The notes under the pieces were generated by a model that was not told where the DNA came from, did not search any database, and saw nothing but the letters and a program-made list of their open reading frames with translations. Positions 27,314-37,032 of a stretch of DNA of 64,000 nt are shown in pieces (within the stretch, counting starts at the first letter, position 1; every line of letters begins with the position of its first letter). The position numbers were made by a program, and so were the translations under genes. Source of the DNA: Sphingomonadales bacterium (GTDB lineage Bacteria; Pseudomonadota; Alphaproteobacteria; Sphingomonadales; Govanellaceae); contig JACFMS010000012.1 in the NCBI GenBank assembly GCA_019455285.1, positions 12,459 through 76,458 of the forward strand, read 5' to 3'.

Positions 27314-27328
27314 TTAGAGGGGCTCGGT

Positions 27329-28138
27329 ATGTTTGGGTTAGGGGCGGGACGCCGTTGGCTGCGAGCGGTTTTTTTATCGTTGGCCGTTGCGTGCGGAGTC
27401 TCTGCCGGCGCCCGGGCGGAAGAAGGGCCGGTGATCGCCGCCGCGTCCGACTTGCAGTTCGCCTTAGAGGAGATCGCGGCGGCGTTTGCCGCAAATAGCG
27501 GCCAGAAGGTCCGGCTATCCTTCGGCTCGTCGGGGAATTTCGCCCGCCAGATCCGCCAGGGCGCGCCCATCGAGATGTTCCTCTCGGCGGATGAGGACTA
27601 TGTGTTGGCGTTGGCGCGGGACGGCTTTACCAGGGATCAGGGAGCGCTATACGCCATTGGCCGGATCGCCCTCATCGTTCCCCATGGTTCGCCATTGAAG
27701 GCGGATGGCACGCTTGCCGATCTGAAGGCGGCGCTCCGTGACGGCCGACTGGTCAAATTCGCCATCGCCAATCCCGAGCATGCGCCCTACGGCAAACGGG
27801 CGGCGGAGGCACTGCGCCATCAAGGATTGTGGGACGCCATCGCGTCCAAATTGGTTTATGGCGAGAACGTCACGCAAGCCGCCCAATTTGCGATGTCCGG
27901 TAATGCCCAGGGCGGCATCATTGCCTATTCGCTGGCGCTGTCGCCGCGCATCTCGGCGCTTGGGGCATATGCGCTGATTCCCGAAGATTGGCACGCGCCG
28001 CTGCGCCAACGCATGGTTCTTCTAAAGAATGCCGGCCTGGCGGCGGAACATTTTTACGCTTATGTGCAGCAGCCAGCGGCGCGCGCGATCTTCCAACAAT
28101 ACGGCTTTGCGTTGCCGGGCGAAGCGGAGTGGAAATAG
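27329..28138 (+). CDS. modA: Molybdate ABC transporter, substrate-binding protein
   Basis: ModA captures molybdate in the periplasm. The 269-residue protein has a signal peptide (residues about 1-30, ending ACGVSAGARA) and then VIAAASDLQFALEEIAAAF, SFGSSGNFARQIRQGAPIEMFLSAD, AIANPEHAPYGKRAAEAL and a VYGENVTQAAQF segment, all typical. The ATG at 27329 with GAGGGG upstream opens the signal peptide. It is the first transport gene of modABC. Confidence 0.95.
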   Translation: MFGLGAGRRWLRAVFLSLAVACGVSAGARAEEGPVIAAASDLQFALEEIAAAFAANSGQKVRLSFGSSGNFARQIRQGAPIEMFLSADEDYVLALARDGFTRDQGALYAIGRIALIVPHGSPLKADGTLADLKAALRDGRLVKFAIANPEHAPYGKRAAEALRHQGLWDAIASKLVYGENVTQAAQFAMSGNAQGGIIAYSLALSPRISALGAYALIPEDWHAPLRQRMVLLKNAGLAAEHFYAYVQQPAARAIFQQYGFALPGEAEWK

Positions 28139-28142
28139 TGGC

Positions 28143-28811
28143 ATGGATTGGACGGCGCTGATCATTTCGCTGCGCCTTGCGGTCTTTACCGTGCTTATCC
28201 TGTTGCCCATCGGCATCGTGACAGGCCGTGTGCTGGCGTACCGAAATTTTCCCGGCAAAGGCATGGTGGAAGCGCTGGTGGCGTTACCCTTGGTACTGCC
28301 GCCCACGGTGTTCGGGTATTATTTACTGGTCGCCTTCGGCGCGGCGTCGCCCATCGGCCAACTCTGGCAGGCGACATTCGGCCATCAGCTGGTGTTTACG
28401 TTTGAAGGATTGCTGCTGGCATCGATCATTTTCAATCTGCCGTTCGCCATCCAGCCCATGGAACGCGGCTTTGAAGCGATCGCGCCGGAGATTCGCGAAG
28501 CGGCGGCCTGCTGCGGCTTAACGCCTTGGCGGGCGCTTCTTAAAATCGAACTGCCGCTGGCGTTGCCAAGCATTCTGACCGCCATGGTCTTAAGTTTTGC
28601 CCACACCCTGGGCGAATTCGGCATCGTGCTGATGGTCGGCGGCTCGATCCCCGGCGAGACCAGAACCATCGCCATCGCCATCTATGACCGGGTGCAAGCC
28701 TTCGATGAGGCCGGCGCGGCGCAGATGTCGGCGCTGCTGTTGGCAATTTCGCTCATTACTATCGCTCTGGTTTTCATCTTCTCGCGCCGGGGCGATCGGT
28801 GGCCGAAATGA
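28143..28811 (+). CDS. modB: Molybdate ABC transporter, permease
   Basis: The 222-residue inner-membrane permease has about five helices and the ABC interaction loop EAAACCGLTPWRALLKIELPLA near residue 120. PLVLPPTVFGYYLL and LSFAHTLGEFGIVLMVGG are ModB marks. It follows modA after 4 bases and overlaps modC by four bases. Confidence 0.95.
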   Translation: MDWTALIISLRLAVFTVLILLPIGIVTGRVLAYRNFPGKGMVEALVALPLVLPPTVFGYYLLVAFGAASPIGQLWQATFGHQLVFTFEGLLLASIIFNLPFAIQPMERGFEAIAPEIREAAACCGLTPWRALLKIELPLALPSILTAMVLSFAHTLGEFGIVLMVGGSIPGETRTIAIAIYDRVQAFDEAGAAQMSALLLAISLITIALVFIFSRRGDRWPK

Positions 28812-29914
28812 GCGCGCCAACAGGATTGCAGGTCGAGCTTCGGCAAGACGCCCCCATTCCGCTGGCGGCTGAATTTTCCTGCGCGCCCGGCGAGGTGCTG
28901 GCGCTGGTGGGGCCGTCGGGCAGCGGCAAGACGACGATTTTAAGATCCATTGCCGGCGCCTACCGGCCACGCCATGGCGCGGTCGCCATCAACGGCGAGA
29001 CGTGGTTTTGCAGCGACGACAACATTCATCTGCCGCCGCACCGGCGCGCCGTCGGCATGGTGTTTCAGAACTACGCGCTGTTTCCCCATCTGACGGCGCT
29101 GCAGAACGTGATGACCGCCATGGACCATCTGCCGCGTGGCGAGCGGGAGGCCGAGGCGCGGCATCTGTTGCAGATGGTGCATCTGGGTGGGTTGGAGGAG
29201 CGCCGGCCGGCGGCGTTGTCCGGCGGCCAGCAACAGCGCGTCGCCGTGGCCCGCGCGCTGGCGCGCAAGCCGCAGGTGCTGCTCTTGGACGAGCCGTTTT
29301 CCGCCGTGGACAAGGCCACCCGGCAGCGTCTTTACCGCGAGATCGCCGAGTTGCGGCGCGCGCTCCATCTGCCCATCGTGCTGGTCACTCACGATCTGGA
29401 TGAAGCGGCCATGCTGGCCGATCGCCTGGCGGTGCTGCATCATGGCCGCACGTTGCAAACCGGCACGCCGGAAGAGGTCACCACCAGGCCGCTCTCGCCC
29501 GAAGTCGCTAGGCTGGTCAATCTGCGCAATGTGTTTGACGCAACCGTCACCGGGCGTCGCGATGGCGGCGGCGTTATTATCCAATGGTCGGGCATGACGA
29601 TGGAGACGGTGAAGGATACGCGCTTGCCGATTGGCACGGCGGTATGTTGGGTCATTCCCGACGGCTTCGTGGTCGTCCATCGCCGCGACCGTCCCTCCCG
29701 CGGCGAACATGAAAATCCCGTCTCGGGGATGGTTGAGTCCATGCTGTCAATCGGCCAGGCGGCGATGCTGACCATGCGGCCGCATCACGATGCGCGCCTG
29801 CCCTTGCATTTCTCCGTGCCGCTGCATGTGGCGCGGCGCAACGGCCTTGCGCCCGGCGTCGAGGTAACGGTGTCGCTGCTGGCCGAAGGCATTCACCTGA
29901 TGCCAGCAGCATAA
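28808..29914 (+). CDS. modC: Molybdate ABC transporter, ATP-binding protein
   Basis: A 368-residue ATPase. Walker A is GPSGSGKTT near residue 38, the signature is LSGGQQQRVAVARAL near 138, and Walker B is VLLLDEPFSAVD near 158, with a following LVTHDLDEA. The C-terminal third (about 285-365) is a MOBE/TOBE-type regulatory domain. The start overlaps modB. Together with ModA and ModB it imports molybdate for molybdoenzymes. Confidence 0.96.
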   Translation: MSAPTGLQVELRQDAPIPLAAEFSCAPGEVLALVGPSGSGKTTILRSIAGAYRPRHGAVAINGETWFCSDDNIHLPPHRRAVGMVFQNYALFPHLTALQNVMTAMDHLPRGEREAEARHLLQMVHLGGLEERRPAALSGGQQQRVAVARALARKPQVLLLDEPFSAVDKATRQRLYREIAELRRALHLPIVLVTHDLDEAAMLADRLAVLHHGRTLQTGTPEEVTTRPLSPEVARLVNLRNVFDATVTGRRDGGGVIIQWSGMTMETVKDTRLPIGTAVCWVIPDGFVVVHRRDRPSRGEHENPVSGMVESMLSIGQAAMLTMRPHHDARLPLHFSVPLHVARRNGLAPGVEVTVSLLAEGIHLMPAA

Positions 29915-29919
29915 CTTAC

Positions 29920-31725
29920 CTATCCTTGCGCTTCCAGCTCGTCAATCAGCGCGGCGATGACATCAAGACCGCGCTGCCAGAAGGCGGGATCGGCGGCGTC
30001 AAGCCCGAAGGGGGCAAGCAGTTCGCGGTGGCGTTTCGAGCCGCCGGCGGCGAGAAGCTCCAGATACTTTTCCGCAAAGCCTTCTGGCGCGGCCTCATAA
30101 GCGGCATAGAGCGAATTGACCAGACAATCGCCGAAAGCATAAGCGTAGACATAGAACGGCGAATGGATGAAGTGCGGGATATAGCACCAGTAAATTTCAT
30201 AGCCGTCGTTGAGGCGAATGCCGTTGCCCAGGCTTTCGCCCTGCACCGCCAGCCAGTGGCCGGCGATGTCCTCGGCTGATAGCTCGCCGCCGCGCCGGGC
30301 GTCGTGCAGCCGCCGCTCGAACTCGAAAAAGGCGATCTGACGCACCACGGTGTTGAGCATGTCCTCGATCTTGGAGGCGAGGAGAATGCGCCGCCGCCGG
30401 GCGTCGGGCGCTGCGGCCAAGAGCGCCTTGAAGGTCAGCATCTCGCCGAACACTGACGCGGTTTCAGCCAACGTCAGCGGCGTATCGGCAAGGAGCAGTC
30501 CCTGCGGTGCGGCCAGCACCTGGTGCACACCATGCCCCAATTCATGGGCGAGCGTCATCACGTCCCGCGCCTTGCCCAGGTAATTCATGAACAGATAGGG
30601 ATGGACGCTGGGCACCGTGGGATGGGCGAAAGCCCCCGGCGACTTGCCGTCCCGCAGCGGGGCGTCGATCCAGGGATTTTGGAAGAACCGCGCACCGATC
30701 TCGGCGAGCTTGGGCGAGAACTTGCCGTAAGCCGTCAGCACCAGCTCCTTTGCCGCATCCCAGGAAATATGCTCGTCCAGATCTTCCGGCAAGGGCGCGT
30801 TGCGATCCCAAAAATCGAGCTTGTCCTTGCCGAGCCATTTAGCCTTCAAGCGGTAATAGCGGTGGGAGAGACGGGGATAGGCGGATTTGACGGCCGATAC
30901 CAGGGCGTCCACCACCTCGGGCTCCACCTGATTGGCGAGATGGCGGGCCGATTCGGGGCGTTCAAAATGCCGCCAGCGATCCTCCACCTCTTTGTCCTTG
31001 GCCAGCGTATTGGTGATCAGGGTGAAGAGCCGCACGTTTTCCTTAAAAGTTTTCGCCAGCGCGTCGGCCGCCGCCCGGCGTTTTGCGCCATCACGGTCGG
31101 AAAGGAGATGCAGGGTTTCTTCTGCGCCCAATTCCTCCGTCTCGCCGGTTTCAGGATCGGTAACGGCAAAGCGCAAGGCGGCCATGGTTTCGTCAAAGAG
31201 CCGCACCCAGGCGGCGCGGCCGGTCACCGCCTTGTCATGGAGGAGCCTTTCCATGTCCGCCGACAATTGATGGGGCTTTAATTTACGTACGTCTTCGAGC
31301 CACGGCCGGTAGCGGGCAAGCTTGGGGCTTTGCGCCAGGGCCGTTTGCAGCGCAGCTTCGTCAAGGCCATTCAGTTCCAGGGTGAAGAACACCAGCCGGA
31401 TGGCGATGTCGTTGATCTTTTCCATCATGGTCTGATGGAAGCGACCAATCGCAGGGTCGCTCAAGTCGGCAGCGTAAAGGAGCGAGGCGTAACTCATCAG
31501 CCGCCCGAAGCCTTCTTCGATCGACTCATAGGCGGCGACCGCTTCGGCCAAGCCATGGCCGTCAAGTTCAGACAGCTTGCCGGCATATTTTGTCTCGAAG
31601 GCTTCGGCGGCTTGCCGCGCGGCAGCCAAATCAGCTTCGATCTCAGGCGCATCGAGACTGGCGTAAAGGTCGGACAAATCCCATTCCGGCAGCGGGGCGG
31701 TATTTGGGGCGGGGCGATCCAGCAT
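29920..31725 (-). CDS. pepF: Oligoendopeptidase F (M3 family)
   Basis: PepF is a cytoplasmic zinc peptidase that cleaves short oligopeptides. The 601-residue protein has the zinc motif in LAHELGHGVHQ near residue 391, with the third ligand in a downstream ETASVFGEM segment. The C-terminus has FFEFERRLHDAR and YIPHFIHSPFYVYAYAFGDCLV. It is transcribed convergently with modC, with only five bases between stops. Confidence 0.95.
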   Translation of the reverse strand: MLDRPAPNTAPLPEWDLSDLYASLDAPEIEADLAAARQAAEAFETKYAGKLSELDGHGLAEAVAAYESIEEGFGRLMSYASLLYAADLSDPAIGRFHQTMMEKINDIAIRLVFFTLELNGLDEAALQTALAQSPKLARYRPWLEDVRKLKPHQLSADMERLLHDKAVTGRAAWVRLFDETMAALRFAVTDPETGETEELGAEETLHLLSDRDGAKRRAAADALAKTFKENVRLFTLITNTLAKDKEVEDRWRHFERPESARHLANQVEPEVVDALVSAVKSAYPRLSHRYYRLKAKWLGKDKLDFWDRNAPLPEDLDEHISWDAAKELVLTAYGKFSPKLAEIGARFFQNPWIDAPLRDGKSPGAFAHPTVPSVHPYLFMNYLGKARDVMTLAHELGHGVHQVLAAPQGLLLADTPLTLAETASVFGEMLTFKALLAAAPDARRRRILLASKIEDMLNTVVRQIAFFEFERRLHDARRGGELSAEDIAGHWLAVQGESLGNGIRLNDGYEIYWCYIPHFIHSPFYVYAYAFGDCLVNSLYAAYEAAPEGFAEKYLELLAAGGSKRHRELLAPFGLDAADPAFWQRGLDVIAALIDELEAQG

Positions 31726-31950
31726 GAACTTGTTACTCCTTGTAGAGGCCCGTGGTAGCGCATTTGGGGTTGCGCGATCAACTCTTGTCCATTTTCTGCG
31801 CTACCCGATATTTAGGGTACCCTACCCACTTTGAATTTTTCTCTACCCACCCGCGCAGGTTCAATCTTCCAATTTATCAATCGGTTGATAGGGCCGTTGT
31901 GGCGTACCTTAAAAAAATCGCCATCGCTTAATCAAGCGGGAGATGAAGGG

Positions 31951-33528
31951 TTGCGGATTGGCATCGACGTTGGCGGCACCAATACGGACGCGGTCCTGAT
32001 GGACGGGCGTCGGGTGGTGGCCTGGGCCAAGCGGCCGACCACTCGGCCGGTGGAAGACGGCATCATCGCCGCCATGACCGCCGTCATCGGCGACAGCAGC
32101 GTCGCCACGTCTGCGATCCAGGCGGTGATGATCGGCACCACTCATTTCACCAACGCCTTTGTCGAAGGCCGGGGTCTCTTGAAAGTCGGCGTCATTCGCC
32201 TGGCGAGCCCTTCCGGCGAAGCCCTGCCGCCGATGATCGGCTGGCCCAAGGCGCTGCGGCAGGCGGTGGAAGGACAAACCTTCATGCTGCCCGGCGGCTA
32301 TGAATTCGACGGCCGGACCATTGCTGAGTTCGACGAAGATCAGGTGCGACAGTCTGCGCGCAAAATTCACCGCGCCGGGCTTGAGGCGGTGGCCATCACG
32401 TCGGTCTTCGCGCCCATCAACGCGGCGATGGAGGAACGGGCGGCGGCTATCGTGCGCGAGGAATGTCCCGGGGCGAAAATTACGCTCTCCAGCAGCATCG
32501 GCCGCATCGGCCTTTTGGAGCGAGAGAATGCCGCGATCATGAATGCCTCGCTGGCCGCCATGGCCGGCGAAGTGGTGCAATCATTCCGCGACGCCTTGCG
32601 TGAAATGCGCATCAGGGCACCCTTCTATGTCAGTCAGAACGACGGCACGCTGATGTCGGCGAAATATGCCGAGGTGTTGCCGATCTTGACCTTCGGCTCC
32701 GGCCCCACCAACAGCCTGCGCGGCGCGGCGTTTCTTACCGGCTGTCGTGACGCCATCGTCATTGATGTTGGCGGCACCACCAGCGATGTTGGCGTGCTCA
32801 TCAACGGCTTTCCGCGCGAATCCACGGCCTCGGTCGATATTGGCGGCGTGCGCACTAATTTCCGCATGCCCGATGTGCTGGCGATCGGCCTTGGCGGCGG
32901 CACAAGGGTGCATCTGGATCCATCGCTCTATAGCGCCGATGTCCTCAGTGATGACGACTTTTCCATCGGCCCGGACTCTATGGGCTATCGGCTGCTCAGC
33001 GATTCTTATCTCTTCGGCGGCGGTACGCTGACCATGAGCGATGTCGCGGTTGCGGCCGGGTTGGCGACGTTCGGCGATCCATCGCGGGTGCCGGCGCTCA
33101 GTGATGCGGTCAAGGCGGCGGTCATGGGCCGCGCTCGTCGGATGATCGAGGACGGGATCGACAGAATGAAAACGGCGGCCGGCGACGTACCAGTGGTGGT
33201 GGTTGGGGGAGGGGGGTTCCTCCTTCATGAGAAGCCGCGCGGGGCGAGCGAACTGTCGCAGCCGGAACATGCCTCGGTGGCGAACGCCATTGGCGCTGCC
33301 ATCGGCCAGGTGAGCGGCGAGCTTGACCGGGTGATCAGTTATGCCGGCGGCGTCCGGGAACGGGCGCTCAATGACATTCGCGCCCTGGTAATGGAACTGG
33401 CCGTTGCGGCGGGGGCGTCGCCGGCAACCGTTGAAGTCATCGATGTGGAAGAAGTGGCGCTCAACTATTTGCCCGGACAGTCAGTTCGGGTACGCGCCCG
33501 AGCGGTGGGGGACCTAAAATTCTCGTGA
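31951..33528 (+). CDS. Hydantoinase/oxoprolinase family protein (HyuA-like)
   Basis: About 525 residues, of the ATP-grasp-free hydantoinase/5-oxoprolinase A group that opens five-membered cyclic amides with ATP. The actin-like nucleotide motifs are IGIDVGGTNTDAVLMDG at about residue 3-19 and IVIDVGGTTSDVGVLING near 268. VVGGGGFL follows near 412. I chose the TTG at 31951 because homologues begin here and GGGAG lies 8 bases before it; a TTG at 31831 would add 40 non-conserved residues. It overlaps the DUF917 gene and no HyuB follows. Substrate unknown; hydantoin-like is inferred. Confidence 0.85.
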   Translation: MRIGIDVGGTNTDAVLMDGRRVVAWAKRPTTRPVEDGIIAAMTAVIGDSSVATSAIQAVMIGTTHFTNAFVEGRGLLKVGVIRLASPSGEALPPMIGWPKALRQAVEGQTFMLPGGYEFDGRTIAEFDEDQVRQSARKIHRAGLEAVAITSVFAPINAAMEERAAAIVREECPGAKITLSSSIGRIGLLERENAAIMNASLAAMAGEVVQSFRDALREMRIRAPFYVSQNDGTLMSAKYAEVLPILTFGSGPTNSLRGAAFLTGCRDAIVIDVGGTTSDVGVLINGFPRESTASVDIGGVRTNFRMPDVLAIGLGGGTRVHLDPSLYSADVLSDDDFSIGPDSMGYRLLSDSYLFGGGTLTMSDVAVAAGLATFGDPSRVPALSDAVKAAVMGRARRMIEDGIDRMKTAAGDVPVVVVGGGGFLLHEKPRGASELSQPEHASVANAIGAAIGQVSGELDRVISYAGGVRERALNDIRALVMELAVAAGASPATVEVIDVEEVALNYLPGQSVRVRARAVGDLKFS

Positions 33529-34685
33529 TGGTGAAAAGGGACGGGATGCAAGAAAACCACGGCTATAGGGCCGAGGCCGAGGCAGTGCGCTACCTCACTC
33601 TGGAGGACGTTCGCGATATGGCGCTGGGCACAGCGTTTCTCGGATCGGGCGGCGGCGGCGCGCCGGTCAGCGCGCTTCTGCAACTGGAGGCGGCGCTGGC
33701 CAGTGGGCGCCAAATCAAACTTATTGATCTGGCGGCGGTGCCGGACGATGCGCTCATCGCGCCTTGCGGCTGGATGGGGGCGCCAACGGTGTCGGAGGAA
33801 AAACTGCCCAACGGTCGTGAGGCGATCCGCGGCCTGGAGAAGCTTGAGGAGATCAAAGGACAACGGGTGTTCGCGGTGTTTCCGGTGGAGATTGGCGGCA
33901 GCAACGGCCTGTCGCCGCTGCTGATCGCTGCCGAGCGCGGCATTCCGGTGGTCGATTGCGACGGCATGGGACGGGCGTTCCCAGAGTCGCAAATGGTGGT
34001 GTTCAATGTTTACGGCTGTTCCGCCAACCCAGTCATCGTCACCGACGAGAAGGGCAACGTGATCGTGCTTGAGGCGGTGACCAACGCCGAGGAGGAGCGC
34101 ATCACTCGCGTTCTCTCCATCGCTATGGGCGGCTCATGCCATGTCATCGACTATAGCGGCAGTGGCTATCAGATGAAGCAGCACGCGGTGCGCGGCACCA
34201 TCTCGCTGGCGATCGCCGTCGGGCGGGCGGTGCGACTGGCGCGCAGCGCTGGGCGTGATCCTTTTGCGGCGCTCATCTCCTGTCTTCGTTCGTCTAGTTA
34301 TTACAGTCATGGCGGCGTGTTGTTTGACGGCAAGATCGTCGATCTGGACCGCAATACAGAAGGCGGTTTTGCCGTCGGTCGGGCGGTTCTTGAAGGCTTT
34401 GGTTCCACCGAGCGCATGGTGGTGGAATTCCAGAACGAAAACCTGGTGGCCCGGCGCAATGGCACAACCGTCGCCACGGTGCCGGATATCTTGACATTTT
34501 TCGACCGCGAAACCGCGGAACCGATTACCACCGAACGCTTGCGCTATGGTCAGCGCTTGAAGCTGGTTGGACTGAGCGTGCCGCCGCTGCTGCGCACGGC
34601 GCAGGCGCTGGCGGTGTTTGGTCCGCAGGCGTTCGGAATTGCGGAACAGTACCAGCCCATTGAGGAGATCAATGGTTGGCTGTAG
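33528..34685 (+). CDS. DUF917 family protein (S-methyl thiohydantoin desulfurase family)
   Basis: A roughly 385-residue protein of the DUF917 family, whose domain is now described from S-methyl thiohydantoin desulfurase. It shows TLEDVRDMALGTAFLGSGGGGAP, IGGSNGLSPLLIAAERGIPVVDCDGMGRAFPE and a C-terminal GKIVDLDRNTEGGFAVG and VPDILTFFDRETAEPI. HyuA-like and DUF917 proteins are often encoded together or fused, which fits this overlapping pair. The start is ATG 33528 (overlapping the previous stop) or ATG 33546 after AAGGGACGGG. The reaction in this locus is inferred to involve a hydantoin or thiohydantoin ring. Confidence 0.85.
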   Translation: MVKRDGMQENHGYRAEAEAVRYLTLEDVRDMALGTAFLGSGGGGAPVSALLQLEAALASGRQIKLIDLAAVPDDALIAPCGWMGAPTVSEEKLPNGREAIRGLEKLEEIKGQRVFAVFPVEIGGSNGLSPLLIAAERGIPVVDCDGMGRAFPESQMVVFNVYGCSANPVIVTDEKGNVIVLEAVTNAEEERITRVLSIAMGGSCHVIDYSGSGYQMKQHAVRGTISLAIAVGRAVRLARSAGRDPFAALISCLRSSSYYSHGGVLFDGKIVDLDRNTEGGFAVGRAVLEGFGSTERMVVEFQNENLVARRNGTTVATVPDILTFFDRETAEPITTERLRYGQRLKLVGLSVPPLLRTAQALAVFGPQAFGIAEQYQPIEEINGWL

Positions 34686-34748
34686 AGAGCCTCATTAGTG
34701 AGGGGAAGCTTGATCGGGCATATGCCCAGGATAACGAGGAGGACTATC

Positions 34749-36920
34749 ATGGTGGGGAAATTTTACTATTTGGCGGCATATACTGCGCTGGCAGTGCTGC
34801 CTTCTGTGACGATGGCGGCAGTAGCGGACAATATGGTTTCGTTGGATGAAGTTATTGTTACGGTGCGCAAGATTGAGGAAAATCTGCAAAAAGCACCAGT
34901 ATCGGTGACAGCGGTGACCAGCAAAATGATCGATAATATGTCGATCAATAATCTTAGTCAGCTTGATCACATTGCGCCCAACCTGCAGTACAGCCCGGGG
35001 TTTTCAGGCAGTTCCAACGGAGCTAACTTCTATATCCGCGGGATCGGGCAGTCTGACTTTGTCGCTACTGCTGACCCCGGCGTGTCGCTTTATCTGGATG
35101 GCATTTATATCGGACGTACCATGGGCGCGTCTTTGGACGCGGCGGATATCGAGCGGGTTGAAGTCTTGAAAGGCCCGCAGGGCACGCTGTTCGGCAAAAA
35201 TACTATCGGCGGCGCCATCAACGTGGTGACCAAGCGGCCAGCCAAGGAAGCTGGCGGTTATGTGGAGGGCACCATCGGTAATTATCAGCGCATGGATGCG
35301 CGTTTCTCTGCTAATGCTCCCTTGTCCGATACGCTGTTCGCCAAAATCTCAGGCGTCACGCGCAACAATGACGGGTTCGCCAAGCGCGTGCTCGATGGTG
35401 TTCGCGTCGGCGATGACAATGATGTCGGCGGACGGATTCAATTGTTGTGGGATCCGGGCGAGAATGTGGATGTAATGTTGACCGTTGACGGCACCCATCG
35501 CCGGGCGCATATCGCGGCCCATAGCGCAACCCATGTGGTGGCGAGCGGCGGGGGTAATTATTTTACCTTGCTTACCGGCTTGGATGTGCTTGATTTCCCC
35601 GCATCTTCAGATCCACAGAAGATTAACACCACCAGCGTACGGCCAACGGATAACCTTGACGTTTTGGGCGTATCAGCGGAAATCAACTGGGATCTTGGCG
35701 GTGTTCGGTTGAAGTCTATTACCGCATACCGCGAAATGGACAATCAGTCGGGGGCGGATTTTGATGGCACTCTGGCCTTTTACAATGACCAGGAAGTCGA
35801 TCAACGGCAGAATCAGTTCACACAGGAACTCCAGCTATCGGGCAACTCTGAAAATCTGAAGTGGATTGTTGGCGCTTATTATCTGAAGGAGAACGTCGAT
35901 CAGAATATAGCCAACTACTACTATGCCTACTATGGCGCGCCTTTTAATCTGCCTTATGGCACTGCACGCACTACCGTCCTTGAACTCGATACCGAAAACA
36001 TCGCCGTCTTTGGACAGGCTACATATAACGTAACGGAGCAGTTCAGCCTGACCGCTGGGGCGCGATGGACTCACGAAAAGAAGGAGGCCGCCATCGTTGC
36101 GCCGTTCCAGATTCCTGGAGATGCTAGTTGGAACAATTTTTCACCAAGATTTGGGGTTGAGTTTCAGGCCACGGATGATGTGATGCTGTATGCCTCGGCG
36201 ACACGCGGCTTCAAAAGTGGCAGTTTCAATGGCCGTCCTGACTCGGCCTCGCAGTTCAATGCCTATGAGCCGGAAAAGGTCTGGTCCTTTGAAGCTGGTG
36301 TGAAATCGCAATGGTTGGACAACAGATTGCGCCTTAATGCGGCGGCATTCTTGACAAAGTATAAAGATATTCAAATGCTAACCGGTGCGGTAGACAATGA
36401 AGGGAACTTCTACTTCCCAGTGAACAATGCTGGCGACGTTGATCTAAAAGGCTTTGAAATCGAATTCCAGGCGCGACCCGCCGACCCGCTCACGTTATAT
36501 GGCAGCCTAGGCTATACTGATGAGGAATGGACGGAAATCGCGCCGATTGCCTTTGTTACCGAATCTACAAGGCTGCCGTCGCTATCGCATTGGAATGCCA
36601 ATATTGGTGCGCAATACGAAATGGCGCTGGCGAATTTTGGCTCGCTGATCCTCGGCGGTGACTACAGTTACCGCTCAAGCTACTTCCAGACCACCATCAA
36701 TTCGGCATTTGAGAAGGAAGACGGCTACTCGATGGTCAATGCCTACCTTATCATCGAGCCGGAAAGCAAGAAGTGGCAATTGAAGTTCTGGGGGAAGAAC
36801 CTGACGGATTCCGAGTATATAGCTTGGGCGCAGGACCTCATCGCCATCGGCGATTCGCACACTTCAGTCTGGTTCGGGCGGCCACGCGAGTACGGGGCGA
36901 CATTCCGCGTGAATTTCTAG
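34749..36920 (+). CDS. TonB-dependent outer membrane receptor
   Basis: A 723-residue outer-membrane active transporter. A signal peptide (MVGKFYYLAAYTALAVLPSV, cut after AVA) precedes the TonB box region LDEVIVTVRK. The plug domain (about 40-150) includes NFYIRGIGQSDF and VEVLKGPQGTLFGKNTIGGA, and a beta-barrel ends in phenylalanine (TFRVNF). The ATG at 34749 has GAGGAGGA upstream. Its codon usage is visibly less GC-rich than the flanking genes. Its place between DUF917 and a permease suggests it imports the substrate of this locus. No FecR-type partner is present. Confidence 0.93.
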   Translation: MVGKFYYLAAYTALAVLPSVTMAAVADNMVSLDEVIVTVRKIEENLQKAPVSVTAVTSKMIDNMSINNLSQLDHIAPNLQYSPGFSGSSNGANFYIRGIGQSDFVATADPGVSLYLDGIYIGRTMGASLDAADIERVEVLKGPQGTLFGKNTIGGAINVVTKRPAKEAGGYVEGTIGNYQRMDARFSANAPLSDTLFAKISGVTRNNDGFAKRVLDGVRVGDDNDVGGRIQLLWDPGENVDVMLTVDGTHRRAHIAAHSATHVVASGGGNYFTLLTGLDVLDFPASSDPQKINTTSVRPTDNLDVLGVSAEINWDLGGVRLKSITAYREMDNQSGADFDGTLAFYNDQEVDQRQNQFTQELQLSGNSENLKWIVGAYYLKENVDQNIANYYYAYYGAPFNLPYGTARTTVLELDTENIAVFGQATYNVTEQFSLTAGARWTHEKKEAAIVAPFQIPGDASWNNFSPRFGVEFQATDDVMLYASATRGFKSGSFNGRPDSASQFNAYEPEKVWSFEAGVKSQWLDNRLRLNAAAFLTKYKDIQMLTGAVDNEGNFYFPVNNAGDVDLKGFEIEFQARPADPLTLYGSLGYTDEEWTEIAPIAFVTESTRLPSLSHWNANIGAQYEMALANFGSLILGGDYSYRSSYFQTTINSAFEKEDGYSMVNAYLIIEPESKKWQLKFWGKNLTDSEYIAWAQDLIAIGDSHTSVWFGRPREYGATFRVNF

Positions 36921-36940
36921 GAAGCACGTGTTCGACTTGC

Positions 36941-36979
36941 GAGTAGGATAGGGAACTTTTTCCCTATCCTACTCGAATT
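36941..36979 (+). terminator. Strong hairpin between TonB receptor and permease (attenuator or terminator)
   Basis: GAGTAGGATAGGGAA (36941-36955) pairs perfectly with TTCCCTATCCTACTC (36960-36974), loop CTTT, followed by GAATTTTT. A 15-bp perfect stem within an otherwise codirectional gene run suggests partial termination or mRNA stabilisation. Confidence 0.75.
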
Positions 36980-37032
36980 TTTCTCTAGTGATGGACGCGG
37001 CTTCCGAGGGATAATCGGGCCAAGGTGACGGT

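Noticed and set aside
31831-31950. Upstream in-frame TTG start for the HyuA-like gene
   Set aside because: It would add 40 residues without family similarity; the TTG at 31951 has a good ribosome site and starts at the conserved IGIDVGGT motif.
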